From Malania oleifera (taxonomy: Eukaryota; Streptophyta; Magnoliopsida; Santalales; Ximeniaceae): DNA of 64,000 nucleotides. Below are positions 22,111 through 32,129 of the stretch, one piece after another. The translations under genes were made by a program, and so were the position numbers. Where the stretch lies: NCBI RefSeq assembly GCF_029873635.1, contig NC_080428.1, positions 68,195,601 through 68,259,600 on the forward strand, read 5' to 3'. Under the pieces are notes generated by a model that searched no databases, was not told the origin of the DNA, and saw only the letters and a program-made list of their open reading frames with translations. Every line of letters starts with the position of its first letter. Positions within the stretch are counted from its first letter, which is position 1.

Positions 22111-22904
22111 AAGTGCCTCAATACCAGCAATGATGGGGCAGCATGAGATCATAATAGATTTGGAAAGGCTTGGGTTGGAGTTTGTAGAGGGTAATCATCA
22201 GGTGTTCATCGCTAATCTAGTTATACAACCCATATCACAGGAATGAATTAAAGCTACTCAGGAGAAAGATGTTGAATTATTAAAGACTGTGGATAAAGTG
22301 TGAAATGGTCAGGGAGCATAGTTTAATGTCTTAGAGGATGGAGCTTTGAGATTATGTACCAGATTTTGCGTACCTGCTAATGCTAAGACTATGAGAGTTA
22401 TCCTAGAGGAAGCACATCGATCACTTTATGCAGTGCACCTTGGAAGCACTAAGATGTACAAGGATCTTCGGGAGTCTTTTTGGTATAGTAATATGAAGAA
22501 AGAAATCACTGAATTTGTAGAGTAATGTTTGACATGCCAGTAGGTGAAAGCTGAGAATCAAAGATAGACGGGATCATTGCAGCCACTTCATATCGTCGAG
22601 TGGAAGTGGGAACACATTTCGATGGATTTTGTTATAGGATTATCGCTGACATTGCATAGACATGACGCTATCTGGGTAGTTGTTGATCAGTTGACGAAAA
22701 CTACCCATTTCCTTCCTATCAGGGTTAACAACTCCATGAGTAGGTTGGCAGATATATATATATATATATGAGATAGTGAGACATGGAGTGTAACAACCTG
22801 AAAAATTTTAACTATTTAAAATAATAAGAAAGATAATAAAAGGAAAATGGGAAATAAAAGAAAAGGGAAAAGGAATTTTTTTAAAGAAAGGCCAACAAGA
22901 ACTC

Positions 22905-23105
22905 GTTGACGAACCAATTGGTCTCGTTGATGAGAGTTTTTCCTTGACCTATTGACGAGGGCACATGTCTCGTCGATGAGGAGTTGCCGAAGGGTTTGAG
23001 ATATCTGAATTTCATCAACGAGCTCTCGATTTCATCCACGAGCGTGGGCTCGTCGATGAGTCCAGATGTCTCATCGACGAGGTCACGTAGCAAGTCACCT
23101 ATAAA
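22905..23105 (+). promoter_or_regulatory. U3 palindrome array and TATA box of LTR G
   Basis: Eight sites are centred at 22907.5, 22928.5, 22953.5, 22974.5, 23016.5, 23036.5, 23054.5 and 23075.5. Intervals are 21, 25, 21, 42, 20, 18 and 21 bp. Most sites have decayed by C-to-T or G-to-A at the central CpG. TATAAA is at 23100-23105. Confidence 0.75.
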
Positions 23106-24049
23106 TAGACAAAAATCAGAATTTCAGCAGAAGAAATCATTTTTTTATTCTGTTTCACTCTCTAAAATGGCCCCTCTACCTTCTCTCTTCGAATCCGGCC
23201 CAGTTTTAGCCCGATTCGATGATTGGAAGCCACCACGAGACTCCTGAGAAGATTCTCTACAACATAGGTGGAGCAGAATTTTGATTTGAGAAGTTTGAGA
23301 AACATCCCAAAATCAAGGTAAGTGAGTTATTTTGGAGTTTTCTTAACAAATATAGTTATTTGGAGCCTAAGAAACATTAAATGAGTATTTTTATGAGATT
23401 TGAGTAAGTTGGGATTTTTGAAATACAGGGTCTCGTGTTTGTTCGATTTAGACAAAATCCCGAGGAGCAGGTAAGGGGAAATACTTTATAATAAATTTTT
23501 ATTAATTTTAAACCGATTAATTTTGGGGTATAAAATTCTATATATTTAGGTATAATTTTCTGAATAGTATAGGTACTGAAAGTACTGTTTTTGATTATAT
23601 ATTATACTAGGAAAAATCATGTGACTTGAAAACAACTTTGATAATTAAATGGTTACTAGTACTATGGAATGATGATTTATTGTGATTGTGAATACTGTTT
23701 GGGCTGTGAACTCTGCTTGGTTGAAAATACTGGTTGGTATTGGATATTGTTTGATTGTGTATATTGTGGTAGATGCGTGATGTGCTTGAGTGGTTGGTGT
23801 TGCTATCGATTTATTCTGTGGTTCATGTAAATTGCGATATAGCGTTGGCAGTAGTATGAGGAGGTCGTTATATCGTACTTGATATAACCGTCATATAACG
23901 TTGCAGTGGTGTGAGGAGGTCATTATATGGATGCTTATATTGGGGGGTAAAACATTGACAGTGATATGAGAAGTTTGTTTTGCCTATTTACCATAAAAAG
24001 GATGGTATATGTTATAATCTGTGTGATGATTTGTCCTGCGTGGACCTTG

Positions 24050-24200
24050 TAACCTGTGTGGTTGATTAGTCCTGTGTGAACATGTATGTTGTATGTATGA
24101 TAGTCCTGTGTGGACGTGTATGTTGTATGTATTATAGTCCTGTGTGGGCATGTATGCTGTATGTATGATAGTTCTGTGTGGACCAGTCCTGTGTGAATGT
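24050..24200 (+). repeat. Tandem repeat of GTCCTGTGTGG units in LTR G
   Basis: Four to five imperfect units of about 40 bp, each with TAGTCCTGTGTGG followed by (G/A)TGTATGTTGTATG, occupy the same part of the LTR as the minisatellite of A1. Confidence 0.75.
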
Positions 24201-25560
24201 TGCATTTTTGTGGATATGAACCCTATGTGGGTGTGAATGAAAATTGTACGCATTATCTTTTGTGGATTGGTTGTGGTATGTGTTGGAACTCTGTGAAATG
24301 ATTGGCATTGGTTGCGTGTAACTTTAATTACTTAAGTGTTTATGGTAAAGTAGAATACTCCACCTAAGGGCTTGCCGAGGAAGGTGAGTTCTTTGATAAT
24401 TATTCGTGGACACCAAAGTAGAGGGAAGTCACTTGTATGGGCGGGTGACCTTCCTTATTCTCGAAGACTTTACCTAGATACATAACCTGAGGGGTTACTG
24501 AGAAAGGTGAGTGCCCTGGTGTTAGCACTATAGTAGAGGGAATCTACTTGTATGGGCGGGTAGATTTCCCTATTTTCAGAAATTATCAATAAAAATAATG
24601 ATGTTTGTGTGTATGTGATTGGGTGACAGAGAAATCGACAATGATGTGATTTAAGGGTACATTTTCTTTTTAGCTGCTATTGATGGTGAAATATGATTAT
24701 TTGTGTATTTTGTAATTATATTAAACACTTCAGTCACACACTGTTGTAACTTATTTATTCCTTATTGGAAGGTGTCTCATCCCATCTATTATTTAATCTT
24801 TTCAGGTCTTCAGGTGATCGAGCTTAGATAGCTCCAAGGTGGGGTTAGTTTTTGTGAGTGGATACCAGAACAAATATGTGTTTAGTTTTATGTTTAATAG
24901 ATATTTTGACCTAGTTATGTAATATGGTATATGGATGTACCTATTTATGGGTTGGCATATGTAAATATAGAACTTTGGTATTTTTTTTGAGGTTATTGAA
25001 TTAATTTTGCTACGTGAATGGTATCAGAGACGCATGTTTGATTTCATAACACTCCGGGCCTCACGTGACGGGTTCGAGGTGTTACATGGAGTGCCCGTGT
25101 CCATTGTCTCTGACTGAGACCCCTGGTTCATGTCACAATTGTGGATAAGTTTGTAGAGGGCTATGTGATCTTAGCTGACATTTAGTATGACATTTCATCC
25201 TTAGATCGATTAACAGACAGAAAGGATTATACAGATATCAGAGGATATGTTGCGAGCCTGCGTATTGGATTTTGGGGGTAGTTGGATAAAGTTTTTGTCA
25301 TTAGTTGAATTTGCATATAATAACAGCTACCAGGCCAGCATTAGGATGACACCATATTAAGCGTTGTATGGCAGGAGGTGTTGATCTCCATTATACTGGG
25401 ATGAAATTGGTGAATGACGGATTTTGGGACCCGAGTTAGTCCAGCAGACTTATTATAAAGTCAAACTTATCAGAGACAGAATCAGGGTAGCTCAGAGTCG
25501 GTAAAAAAATTATGCAGATACTTGCTAGTGAGAGTTGGAGTTTGTTGCAGGGGACCATGT

Positions 25561-25990
25561 GTTTTGAAAGTTGCACCGATGTAAGGGATTATGAGATTTG
25601 GGAATAAGGATAAGCTGAGTTTTAGGTTTATTGGACCATTTGAGATAATAGAAAGAGTGAGTCCAGTCGTCTACAAGTTAGCTCTACCTCTAGTGCTGTC
25701 TAAGATTCACGATGTATTCCATGTATTTATGTTGAGGAGGAATGTCCCAAATCCCTCACATGTGATCAATTATGAATTACTGGAACTCGGAGATACTTTA
25801 TCTTCCGAGGAAGTGCCTGTTTAGATTTTGGATCAAAAGGAACAATAATTGCGCATGAAGAATATCCGGTCGATAAAAGTACTCTGGCGCAATCACGCAG
25901 TTGAAGAGGCTTCGTGGGAATTTGAGGAAAAGATGCGTCAAAGATATCCACACTTGTTCGGTGGGACTCAGAATTGGACAGGTAAATGTA
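25561..25990 (+). pseudogene. GPY/F module and chromodomain of element D
   Basis: MRFGNKDKLSFRFIGPFEII contains the GPY/F-type F-I-G-P-F motif. KIHDVFHVFMLRRNVPNPSH follows, then a chromodomain-like end with SIKVLWRNHAVEEASWEFEE and MRQRYPHLF. The W-R-(N)-H..EEA(S)WE pattern is the Tekay/Del chromodomain, which steers integration to heterochromatin in that group. A stop lies near 25822. Confidence 0.8.
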
Positions 25991-26233
25991 AATAATGATT
26001 TTTGGCTTTTGCTTTATACAATGTAAGATAGTTAATTATAGAAATGTATTTTGGTTTTAGGATATAAACGATATTGGGAGAATTTTCTTTTTGTAATTGA
26101 TTGTAATCTCCCAAGACCCTATTGTAACCATGATATTCCTCTACCATAAGTGAGGGTAATTAATAAAATTACAGTAAGTTTTTCCTCAAAGACTGATACA
26201 TAAGATAGATGGCAAATTTTGAGGACGAAATTT

Positions 26234-26250
26234 TCATAAGGAGGGGAGAA
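26234..26250 (+). promoter_or_regulatory. Polypurine tract of element D
   Basis: CATAAGGAGGGGAGAA abuts the start of the right LTR (TGTTGAGACC at 26251), the normal place for plus-strand priming. Confidence 0.8.
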
Positions 26251-26529
26251 TGTTGAGACCCAGGAAATAATATTAATAAAATACTTATGAAAAAGAGGAA
26301 TTTGGTTTGGTAAAGACCAAACCGTTGATGGTTTTGTGGGAGCTCAGAAAACCGTCCATGGTTTCAAGTTATTGCAGTCAGGTAAAAGGTAAAATAATTA
26401 ATAACGTTTTGGTTAAAGACCAAACCGTCAATGGTTTCATAGACCCCCAAGAAAACCGTCGATGGTTTTGCTCTAGTACATAACACTATTTATAGGCTGC
26501 AAGTCATTTTTTTAAGGAAAATTTGAAAC

Positions 26530-26558
26530 TCTCTCTCTCCTCTCTCTAGGCTGTGAAG

Positions 26559-26600
<42 letters not shown>

Positions 26601-26630
26601 TCTCTCTCTCTCTCTCTCTCTCCCCTCGTT
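26530..26630. repeat. Expanded (TC)n tract in right LTR of D
   Basis: Long CT/TC dinucleotide run in the transcribed leader. The left LTR has a much shorter tract at 13213-13262, so the two LTRs have drifted apart by microsatellite expansion. Confidence 0.9.
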
Positions 26631-27893
26631 TTCTCACTCCAAAAACCCCAAATTGTCGATCAGACTTTGTATCCAAGGCCTAGTGGCAACCCTCGTCAAT
26701 TTAATTGGGACATATTTGCATTTTGAGAAACCAAAGCACCACTCCAAAATTAGGGTAGGGAGTTGTTTTTAAGATTTATTAGTTATTTGATTTGTGTGGA
26801 CTTAGGAATGTTAGGATGTTAGGCATTCTGGGGTTGAACTGATAAAGTTAGGATTTGTTGAATATAGGGTTTTGTGCGACCATCGCAAGCATTGAATTGG
26901 GATCCCTACAAGCGTTCCCTTAGGAAATCAGGTAAGGGGAATAAGTTATGCCAGTTAATTTTAGCAAATTTACCGGTTAAAGTATAGTATAAATTATGAG
27001 ATATCAATATATGATTTTTTGGATAATACTTGATATGAAATTATGGGCAGGGAAATTTATGATTTTTCAAATGATATGCATATTTGGGAAAATTCAGAAA
27101 TTTGGGTTGCATGAAAAACCCTATAGATGATATATTATTTTCATACAGCAGAAAATATAATTTTCCCATGCGTAATAAAATATAGTTTTCCCATACAGAA
27201 TATAGTATTATGAGCATTACTCAAATTGTGTGGCATGAGAAATACTAGAATTAGTACGAAATTTTGTTACAAAATTTTATATAGCTTTTAGAGAACCATG
27301 ATATTACAGTTATTGCAAAATCATGATATTACAATTTTTATAAAATCATGATATTACAGTTATTATAGAATCATTGTATTTCAATTTATATAGAAGCATG
27401 GTAAAATAGTAATATACAGAAATAGTATTATACAGTATCAGAACCCTGATTAATCAGAATAAAACACAGAACACGGTACCGTAGCTAATACAATATAGAT
27501 AATGCAACCACACATCTTAGATAGAGTTTGGTGATGACAGTCGATTGTACCTCAGTGAAGAGTAGAGGAGCTCCCTGGCAGTTCGGACCAGGTTGAGTAG
27601 GCCAATGGTATTAGAGACGAGTTATAGTTTGATTTAATCTAGTAGGTCAGCCATGGTTAAGTCCAGCCCACGGGCCGCACAACCCGATCATGTGAGGTTA
27701 ATTCATGATTACAGTTATCCATTTAGGGAAGTTTTTACAATTATATATACACATACACACACAAAGATTTACAGAAGCAGAAACTACGAGGTACAACTAG
27801 AAGTATGTTCAAATAGAAAATGTGTATTTTAAATGGCATGGCTGTGAGTTGTACTACGTGTTTGAATTAAATTGTTATTTTAGTTACAGATTA

Positions 27894-30015
27894 TGTTAAC
27901 TTTACTGTGAACCCAAGAGAGGGGGTGAATTGGTATTTTTAAATTTTATCTTCTAGGTATTCCTTCTAACAGCAGTATGTTCACAAGCCTAGGGTCAATC
28001 TAGTGCAAATAAGGTAAATATACCAGAAATTAAATAAAGCAGTTTAAACACTCATTCAAGCACCAGAAAGCAGTAAAGAGAAGATAACACGCAGATATGT
28101 TATCGAGGTTCGGCCAACTGCCTACGTCCCCGCCTTAGCTAACCAGCACAAGGATTATCACAATACCTTGCTCACTTAAACGGGTGGAGCGGCACCTATA
28201 CAAACCAGGTCAAATTACCACAGGGCTGACCTCAACCTTTACAACAATCCTTACCGGGCTAGATTACCGCCCCTCAGGCCACGCCTGGAATCTCTCAGAT
28301 TTACAATCAAAGGTACAATACAAGAGTGTTTTCACGTAAAGCAGATTTGTACCACAAATGTGCACATATACAAACACCACAGATGATTTAATTAATGTAA
28401 GCTCAGTGTGGTCTAGATGGTTCGACTCTCAAACAATTTTTCTATCAGTGAAGTATGCACGTGAGAGTGTCAATAATAATCTGTGTACTTCAAAATATTC
28501 AATTAAGCGTGTTCATACAGAGTATCAAACAATCCTCAACATAATCAATTAATAGAATGTGTCAATCATACGAATGTGTATATGCTTGGATTGCAAAATA
28601 TATATAATCTTTGTTTTCGGCAGATGATATATATATACTTATATAAATGATATCACAAAGATTAGTGTAACAAACACAAATATCTTTTCACAAATAGTTC
28701 AATAAATTCCACAAGATATTTGAGCAAGCTTGAAATATGTTTTTGCAAATCAAAACAAATACACACTTCCAAAGATATTGCAATGATAATGCAATATTTG
28801 GGAAGTCACCACAAGTCTTTCTTAGGGTAGGCTTATTGGCAAGGCCTCATAAGAAGACTTAGGTTATGCTCTCAAAAATCGATTCAAATATGCAACAATA
28901 TGGAGAGCTAACCTCTAAGCAATGATACTCAATACACTTACAAATGATTTAGATAGATGAAGAAGGTAAGCTTGAGTAAGTTTCAAAAGAGGTGTGAGTA
29001 ATGAAAGGCACAAATGAGTATTTTGGCTTGAGAGAAATTTTCTTAATCTTTTTGCTAATCCGTGCTTAAACCACCAAATGAAAGAGTATATATAGACATA
29101 CTAAAAATTTTGACCGTTGGGGACTTATTAGGGATTTTTGGGAAAGATTAATGACACTTAAGATAATTTAACCCCGTTAAAAAATTATTAACTGCGGTAA
29201 AAAATGGGAGCAACCCGAGAGGTCCGGTCGACCAGGACTCAAGTAGCTCGGTCGACTAGGGCAATTTTGAACTGAGTGGCTCGGTCGACTGGAGAGGGTG
29301 ATTTGCCAAATTTCCGAGGTTCGGTTGACCGGGGCCTTTTTGAACTACAGGGCTCGGTTGACCAGGCCGTTGGGAATTCTCCCAAGACCCTTCGGTCGAC
29401 CAGGTAGTTGGAGTACAAAAGTGCTCGGTCGACCAGGAGGTCAAAATGTTGACTCCCAAAAGGTTTGGTCGACCGAGGGTAAATGAACTGCATCGTCTCG
29501 GTCGACCGGGACTGGGTCAAACAGTTGACCCGGACCAGTTTCGGTCGACCGGGCCAATTTGTACTGAGTTGGCCAGTAGACCGAAAATGCACCAAGTGTG
29601 CATTTTGGTCCCGAATTGACCCAAATAAGTCTATTTCAAGTGCCTAATAAACATATGTGCATATGTGCGTGTCCTAAGGTCACTTGGGGTCCAATTTGGA
29701 AACACCAAAAAAGTCCGGTGTCGGTCGACCGAAGGTTCATCCTAAGGTCTTTCTATGGTTCGGTTTGAGCTTACAAATTAAATCATGCATGTGATGTGTG
29801 TGTGAACTTATTACAAACCGAAGAACCCTAATTACTATTACGGACAAATTTCACTGAAAATGATTACAATTAAGAGAATGAAATTATCTTCAAGCTTTGA
29901 GCTTTCACGTGCCACTGAAGATATGCTAATATAAATCTGCACATGAACTAGATATTTATTAAATACAATTGTATTTGTCATTATCAAAACCAGGGTGTGA
30001 CCTATAAGGTCAACA
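27894..30015 (-). mobile_element. Solo LTR 'F' of a different family, inserted in D's right LTR
   Basis: The ends are TGTTAACTTTAC and AGGTCAACA, an imperfect inverted TGTTGAC pair. The 5-bp duplication GATTA is perfect at 27889-27893 and 30016-30020; the sequence on both sides matches the uninterrupted left LTR. Read on the minus strand it has a U3 with about 13 CGGTCGACCG-type palindromes (29732 down to 29227), then a CTATATATACTC TATA box at about 29084-29096. A long R/U5 contains CGAGGTTCGGCCAACTGCCT near 28108. It is 2.1 kb. The orientation call rests on TATA position; the superfamily is not assigned. Confidence 0.85.
29227..29732 (-). promoter_or_regulatory. U3 palindrome array of LTR F (CGGTCGACCG units)
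   Basis: GTCGAC or GTTGAC cores are centred at 29229.5, 29253.5, 29286.5, 29326.5, 29359.5, 29397.5, 29430.5, 29470.5, 29503.5, 29526.5, 29546.5, about 29578.5 and 29726.5. The interval 33 bp recurs four times (32 once more), alternating with 38-43 bp. Flanks extend the symmetry to TCGGTCGACCGA. Confidence 0.8.
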
Positions 30016-30428
30016 GATTATATTAACAGTTATGTTACTTGTGTAAAACTCATCTGTCACACAATGGTATAACTTTTTCCATCTCACTGAGAGGTGTCTC
30101 ATCCCAGGAATCTTAAACATTTCAGGTAATCCAGGTAGCCACGTAGAGCGAGCTCCAAGGTAGTGGAGGCGTAGTTTCAAGAAAACAGGGTATGTGTTTA
30201 TTTTGGGGTCCGATGTTATGTTCAGAAATTCCTGAAATTTCTGATGGATTTTTGGGGAGTTTGTATGTATATTTTAGAGACTAGCGCTTTGGTATTGTAT
30301 ATAAAGTTTGATGTGTTATGTTTTCCGTTGCATAGATAAGACATGAATATGAATAGGAGTGTCCCCGGTACTTCACTTTGGGTCCGAATTGATTTTGTTT
30401 ACAATTTGTGGCATTGGAGTTTATTAAG

Positions 30429-30430
<2 letters not shown>

Positions 30431-30476
<46 letters not shown>
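30431..30476. repeat. (AT)n microsatellite at end of D right LTR
   Basis: About 22 AT units occupy the place held by (AAT)n in the left LTR. Confidence 0.9.
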
Positions 30477-30480
<4 letters not shown>

Positions 30481-30496
30481 AATTTTCAATTGTATA

Positions 30497-31140
30497 CCCA
30501 AAATTTTTAAGTTTCTAAATAAATAGCAAGTTAGCGATAAGTGATTTATTTTGTATTCTTAAAGTTTTCATGAATGAAAATTATAAACAATTTACCCAAC
30601 TAATAAGACATTGACAAAAATTATGAATTACACGCAGAAATAATGTACATATTGCATTAGAATATAACTATTATAACTTTTTAAAAATACGGAAACTAAA
30701 TTTTAAAAAAATATTTTTACTAATTTTCAATCAATGTTGACCACTAAAAAAATTATTTTTGAAATATAATAACTAAAATTATTATAGTAACTTCTATTTT
30801 TAATTATGATAAATTTGATTTGGTTTCTTGAGCATTTTTATTAATTTAATTATATTAATATTTGTTATTTAATTGAAGGATGAAAATAATTATTTGTCCA
30901 ATCAAGTGTGTTAGTTATTTATTTTTGTAATAAAATAAGTTGTTGATCTTTGTTTTATTCATTATTTTTAATCTCTACTTTTGTAATTTTTAACAATAAT
31001 ACTAAATGAAATAAGTTTATAGATCATGGATTATAGATTGTTAAACAAATAGACTTTATATTTTAAAATTATTTTATTTTTTTAAATATAAAAATATCTA
31101 ATAGTAAAATAATGCAATTATTTTTATCAAACTCAAATTT
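30497..31140. other. AT-rich spacer upstream of the DUF616 gene
   Basis: No open frames, element ends or RNA genes were recognised. It separates element D from the GC-richer promoter region. Confidence 0.5.
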
Positions 31141-31370
31141 TTTTTAAAAATAGCTGGAAACCGTCGAGCACCCGCGTCGACACGTGCCCGCAAGGTGACT
31201 CCCAAGTCCCAAGCAAGTTTCGCGACACTGCGTGTTTCGCGGCCGAAGAGCTTCCGCGAACCAGAGAAGAAAAGGAAGAAAAGGAAGAAGAAGAAGAAGA
31301 AGAGGAAGAGGAAGAGGAAGAGGAAGAGGAAGAGGGACGCTCAGATATCCTAATTCCAATTCCCAATTCA
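31141..31370 (+). promoter_or_regulatory. Probable promoter of the DUF616 gene
   Basis: The base composition turns sharply GC-rich here. A G-box CACGTG sits at 31181-31186. A purine-rich GAAGAAGAGGAAGAGG tract (31262-31336) and CT-rich stretches (31377-31411, 31428-31457) follow, as in many plant 5' leaders. No clear TATA box was found, so the exact transcription start is unknown. The open frames across the GAA/CTT tract are low complexity and not coding. Confidence 0.5.
31262..31336. repeat. GAA/GAGGAA purine microsatellite
   Basis: Tandem AAG and GAGGAA units lie in the promoter or early leader of the DUF616 gene. Confidence 0.9.
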
Positions 31371-31707
31371 GTTTCCATCTATCTCTTTCTCTCTTTTCCT
31401 CTCTCTCTCACACAGACGCAGACGCGCGACACATTTTTCTTTTTTCTTTTTCTGTCTCATCCTCTGTTTTTGCGAGATCTCGGCAAGATCCTAATCTGGC
31501 TCTCTATTTCTCGTTTCGGTACTTCAGCTTTGTTTCGCGAAGTTTACAATGAATTTTTGGCTTATTTCCAAAGGCTGTTTATATTGACACAATCCATTGT
31601 CAGTGCTTGCCGCGGACGCAGTCAGGATAAAACCTCGCCATGGCTTCCAAGCTATTAAGTTGCGCCTGGGGACAGAATTGGAAGTACCGACCCCGTAATC
31701 TCGCCAA
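31371..31707 (+). other. Probable 5'UTR exon of the DUF616 gene
   Basis: The segment is richer in GC than its surroundings and ends at a strong donor, CCAA|GTGAGT (intron starts 31708). The next acceptor with a clean pyrimidine tract before the coding start is TACTCTTCAG|ATGAGC at 47910/47911. Two short upstream ORFs are present. ATG 31549 gives 12 codons. ATG 31640, in good context (GCCATGG), gives 22 codons and then TGA right after the splice junction. The start coordinate is approximate. It could belong to a different transcript. Confidence 0.45.
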
Positions 31708-32129
31708 GTGAGTATGTTTTCACTGTTTGCGCGATCGATGTTCAAACATATCATATATTTTGACTAGATTGCTGGTCCATATTTGATTGTTGCTCACCAA
31801 GCACAAAATATTAGTCAATTAGCACAACTTCATGTTTAGTTTCACAATTGATGCTGTCGTTTTCCGTTTCTATTTCACTTTTTTAGCTCATGATATTATG
31901 GCAAATTTAGTGTTTTAATGCACGAGGCTGTTATAGATTTCTGGAGCGTGTGAAATTAGTGATAGCTTAAGCATAGTGGCAGACTCGGGATTTTCTACCG
32001 TTTGAGGTGTGGGTTTGGTGTGCCTCTCCTATAGCCGTTGAAGAGCCATTAGGTCCTTGTCTTGCTCTCGGTTGTGGTGTTAGTGACTTTCTATGAAATT
32101 TTATGGGAATGGTGTCTCACGCGTCCTCA

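Larger units (their letters stand above)
22789..25086 (+). mobile_element. Solo LTR 'G' inserted in D integrase
   Basis: Begins TGTAACAACCTG and ends CGAGGTGTTACA. Target duplication TGGAG is perfect at 22784-22788 and 25087-25091. Same family as A and H: eight GTCGAC-type sites (22905-23078), TATAAATAG from 23100, donor-like CAAGGTAAGTG near 23318 and CAGGTAAGGGG near 23469. A GTCCTGTGTGG tandem region spans 24050-24200. The hairpin block (degenerate) is at 24762-24784. 2.3 kb, no coding capacity. Confidence 0.9.
22250..25560 (+). pseudogene. Integrase region of element D, split by solo LTR G
   Basis: The zinc-binding end (HLGSTKMYKDL, CLTCQ) is at 22430-22540. The core starts HISMDFVIGL (about 22615) with the catalytic Asp, then WVVVDQLTKTTHFLPI. 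The reading RHGVPVSIVSD is cut between RHG and VPV by LTR G (22789-25086) and resumes at 25087. NNSYQASIRMTPY and ALYGRRC follow. Stops at 22523, 22541 and 22565 sit at Gln-type positions. The enzyme would insert cDNA into the genome; this copy is dead. Confidence 0.85.
12935..30496 (+). mobile_element. Ty3/gypsy chromovirus 'D' (Tekay/Del-like), two LTRs, four nested LTR insertions
   Basis: The left LTR begins TGTAGAGACCTGAG and the right LTR begins TGTTGAGACCCAGG; both share the same palindrome array, leader and hairpin blocks. Between them, in canonical order, are a tRNA-iMet primer site, gag with two zinc knuckles, protease, RT, RNase H, integrase, chromodomain and polypurine tract. Subtracting inserts E, H and G leaves about 5.1 kb of internal sequence, a normal chromovirus size. 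Frames carry many stops and frameshifts, so the copy is dead. No matching target duplication was found at 12930-12934 (ACTAT) and 30497 onward; the right terminus appears eroded. Confidence 0.85.
26251..30496 (+). repeat. Right (3') LTR of element D, split by solo LTR F
   Basis: Matches the left LTR throughout: TTTGGTTTGGTAAAGACCAA with decayed CCGTCGACGG sites (26320-26466), an expanded (TC)n leader (26530-26630), donor-like TTAGGGTAGGG near 26755, the TAGAATCATGGTATTAC-type units (27290-27415), GGTACCGTAGC near 27478 and the hairpin block at 30083-30105. LTR F interrupts it at 27894-30015. It ends with an (AT)n tract and GAATTTTCAATTGTATA, where the left copy has GAATTTTCAGGGCGTTATA, so the terminus is eroded. 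Confidence 0.85.

Noticed and set aside
27886-30027. 15-bp imperfect duplication suggesting a LINE or SINE insertion at this spot
   Set aside because: Shifting the edges gives TGTTAAC..GTCAACA ends with a perfect 5-bp GATTA duplication, and the empty site matches the other D LTR; a solo LTR fits better.
31232-31552. Gly/Arg-rich open frame and its Ser/Pro-rich antisense frames
   Set aside because: Produced by the GAA/GAGGAA purine repeat in the promoter or leader; no domain and no support beyond repeat translation.
31640-31707. Exon encoding the N-terminus of the DUF616 protein (MASKLLSCAWGQ..)
   Set aside because: Splicing to 47911 puts a TGA immediately after the junction, so this frame cannot join the main ORF; kept as a uORF instead.
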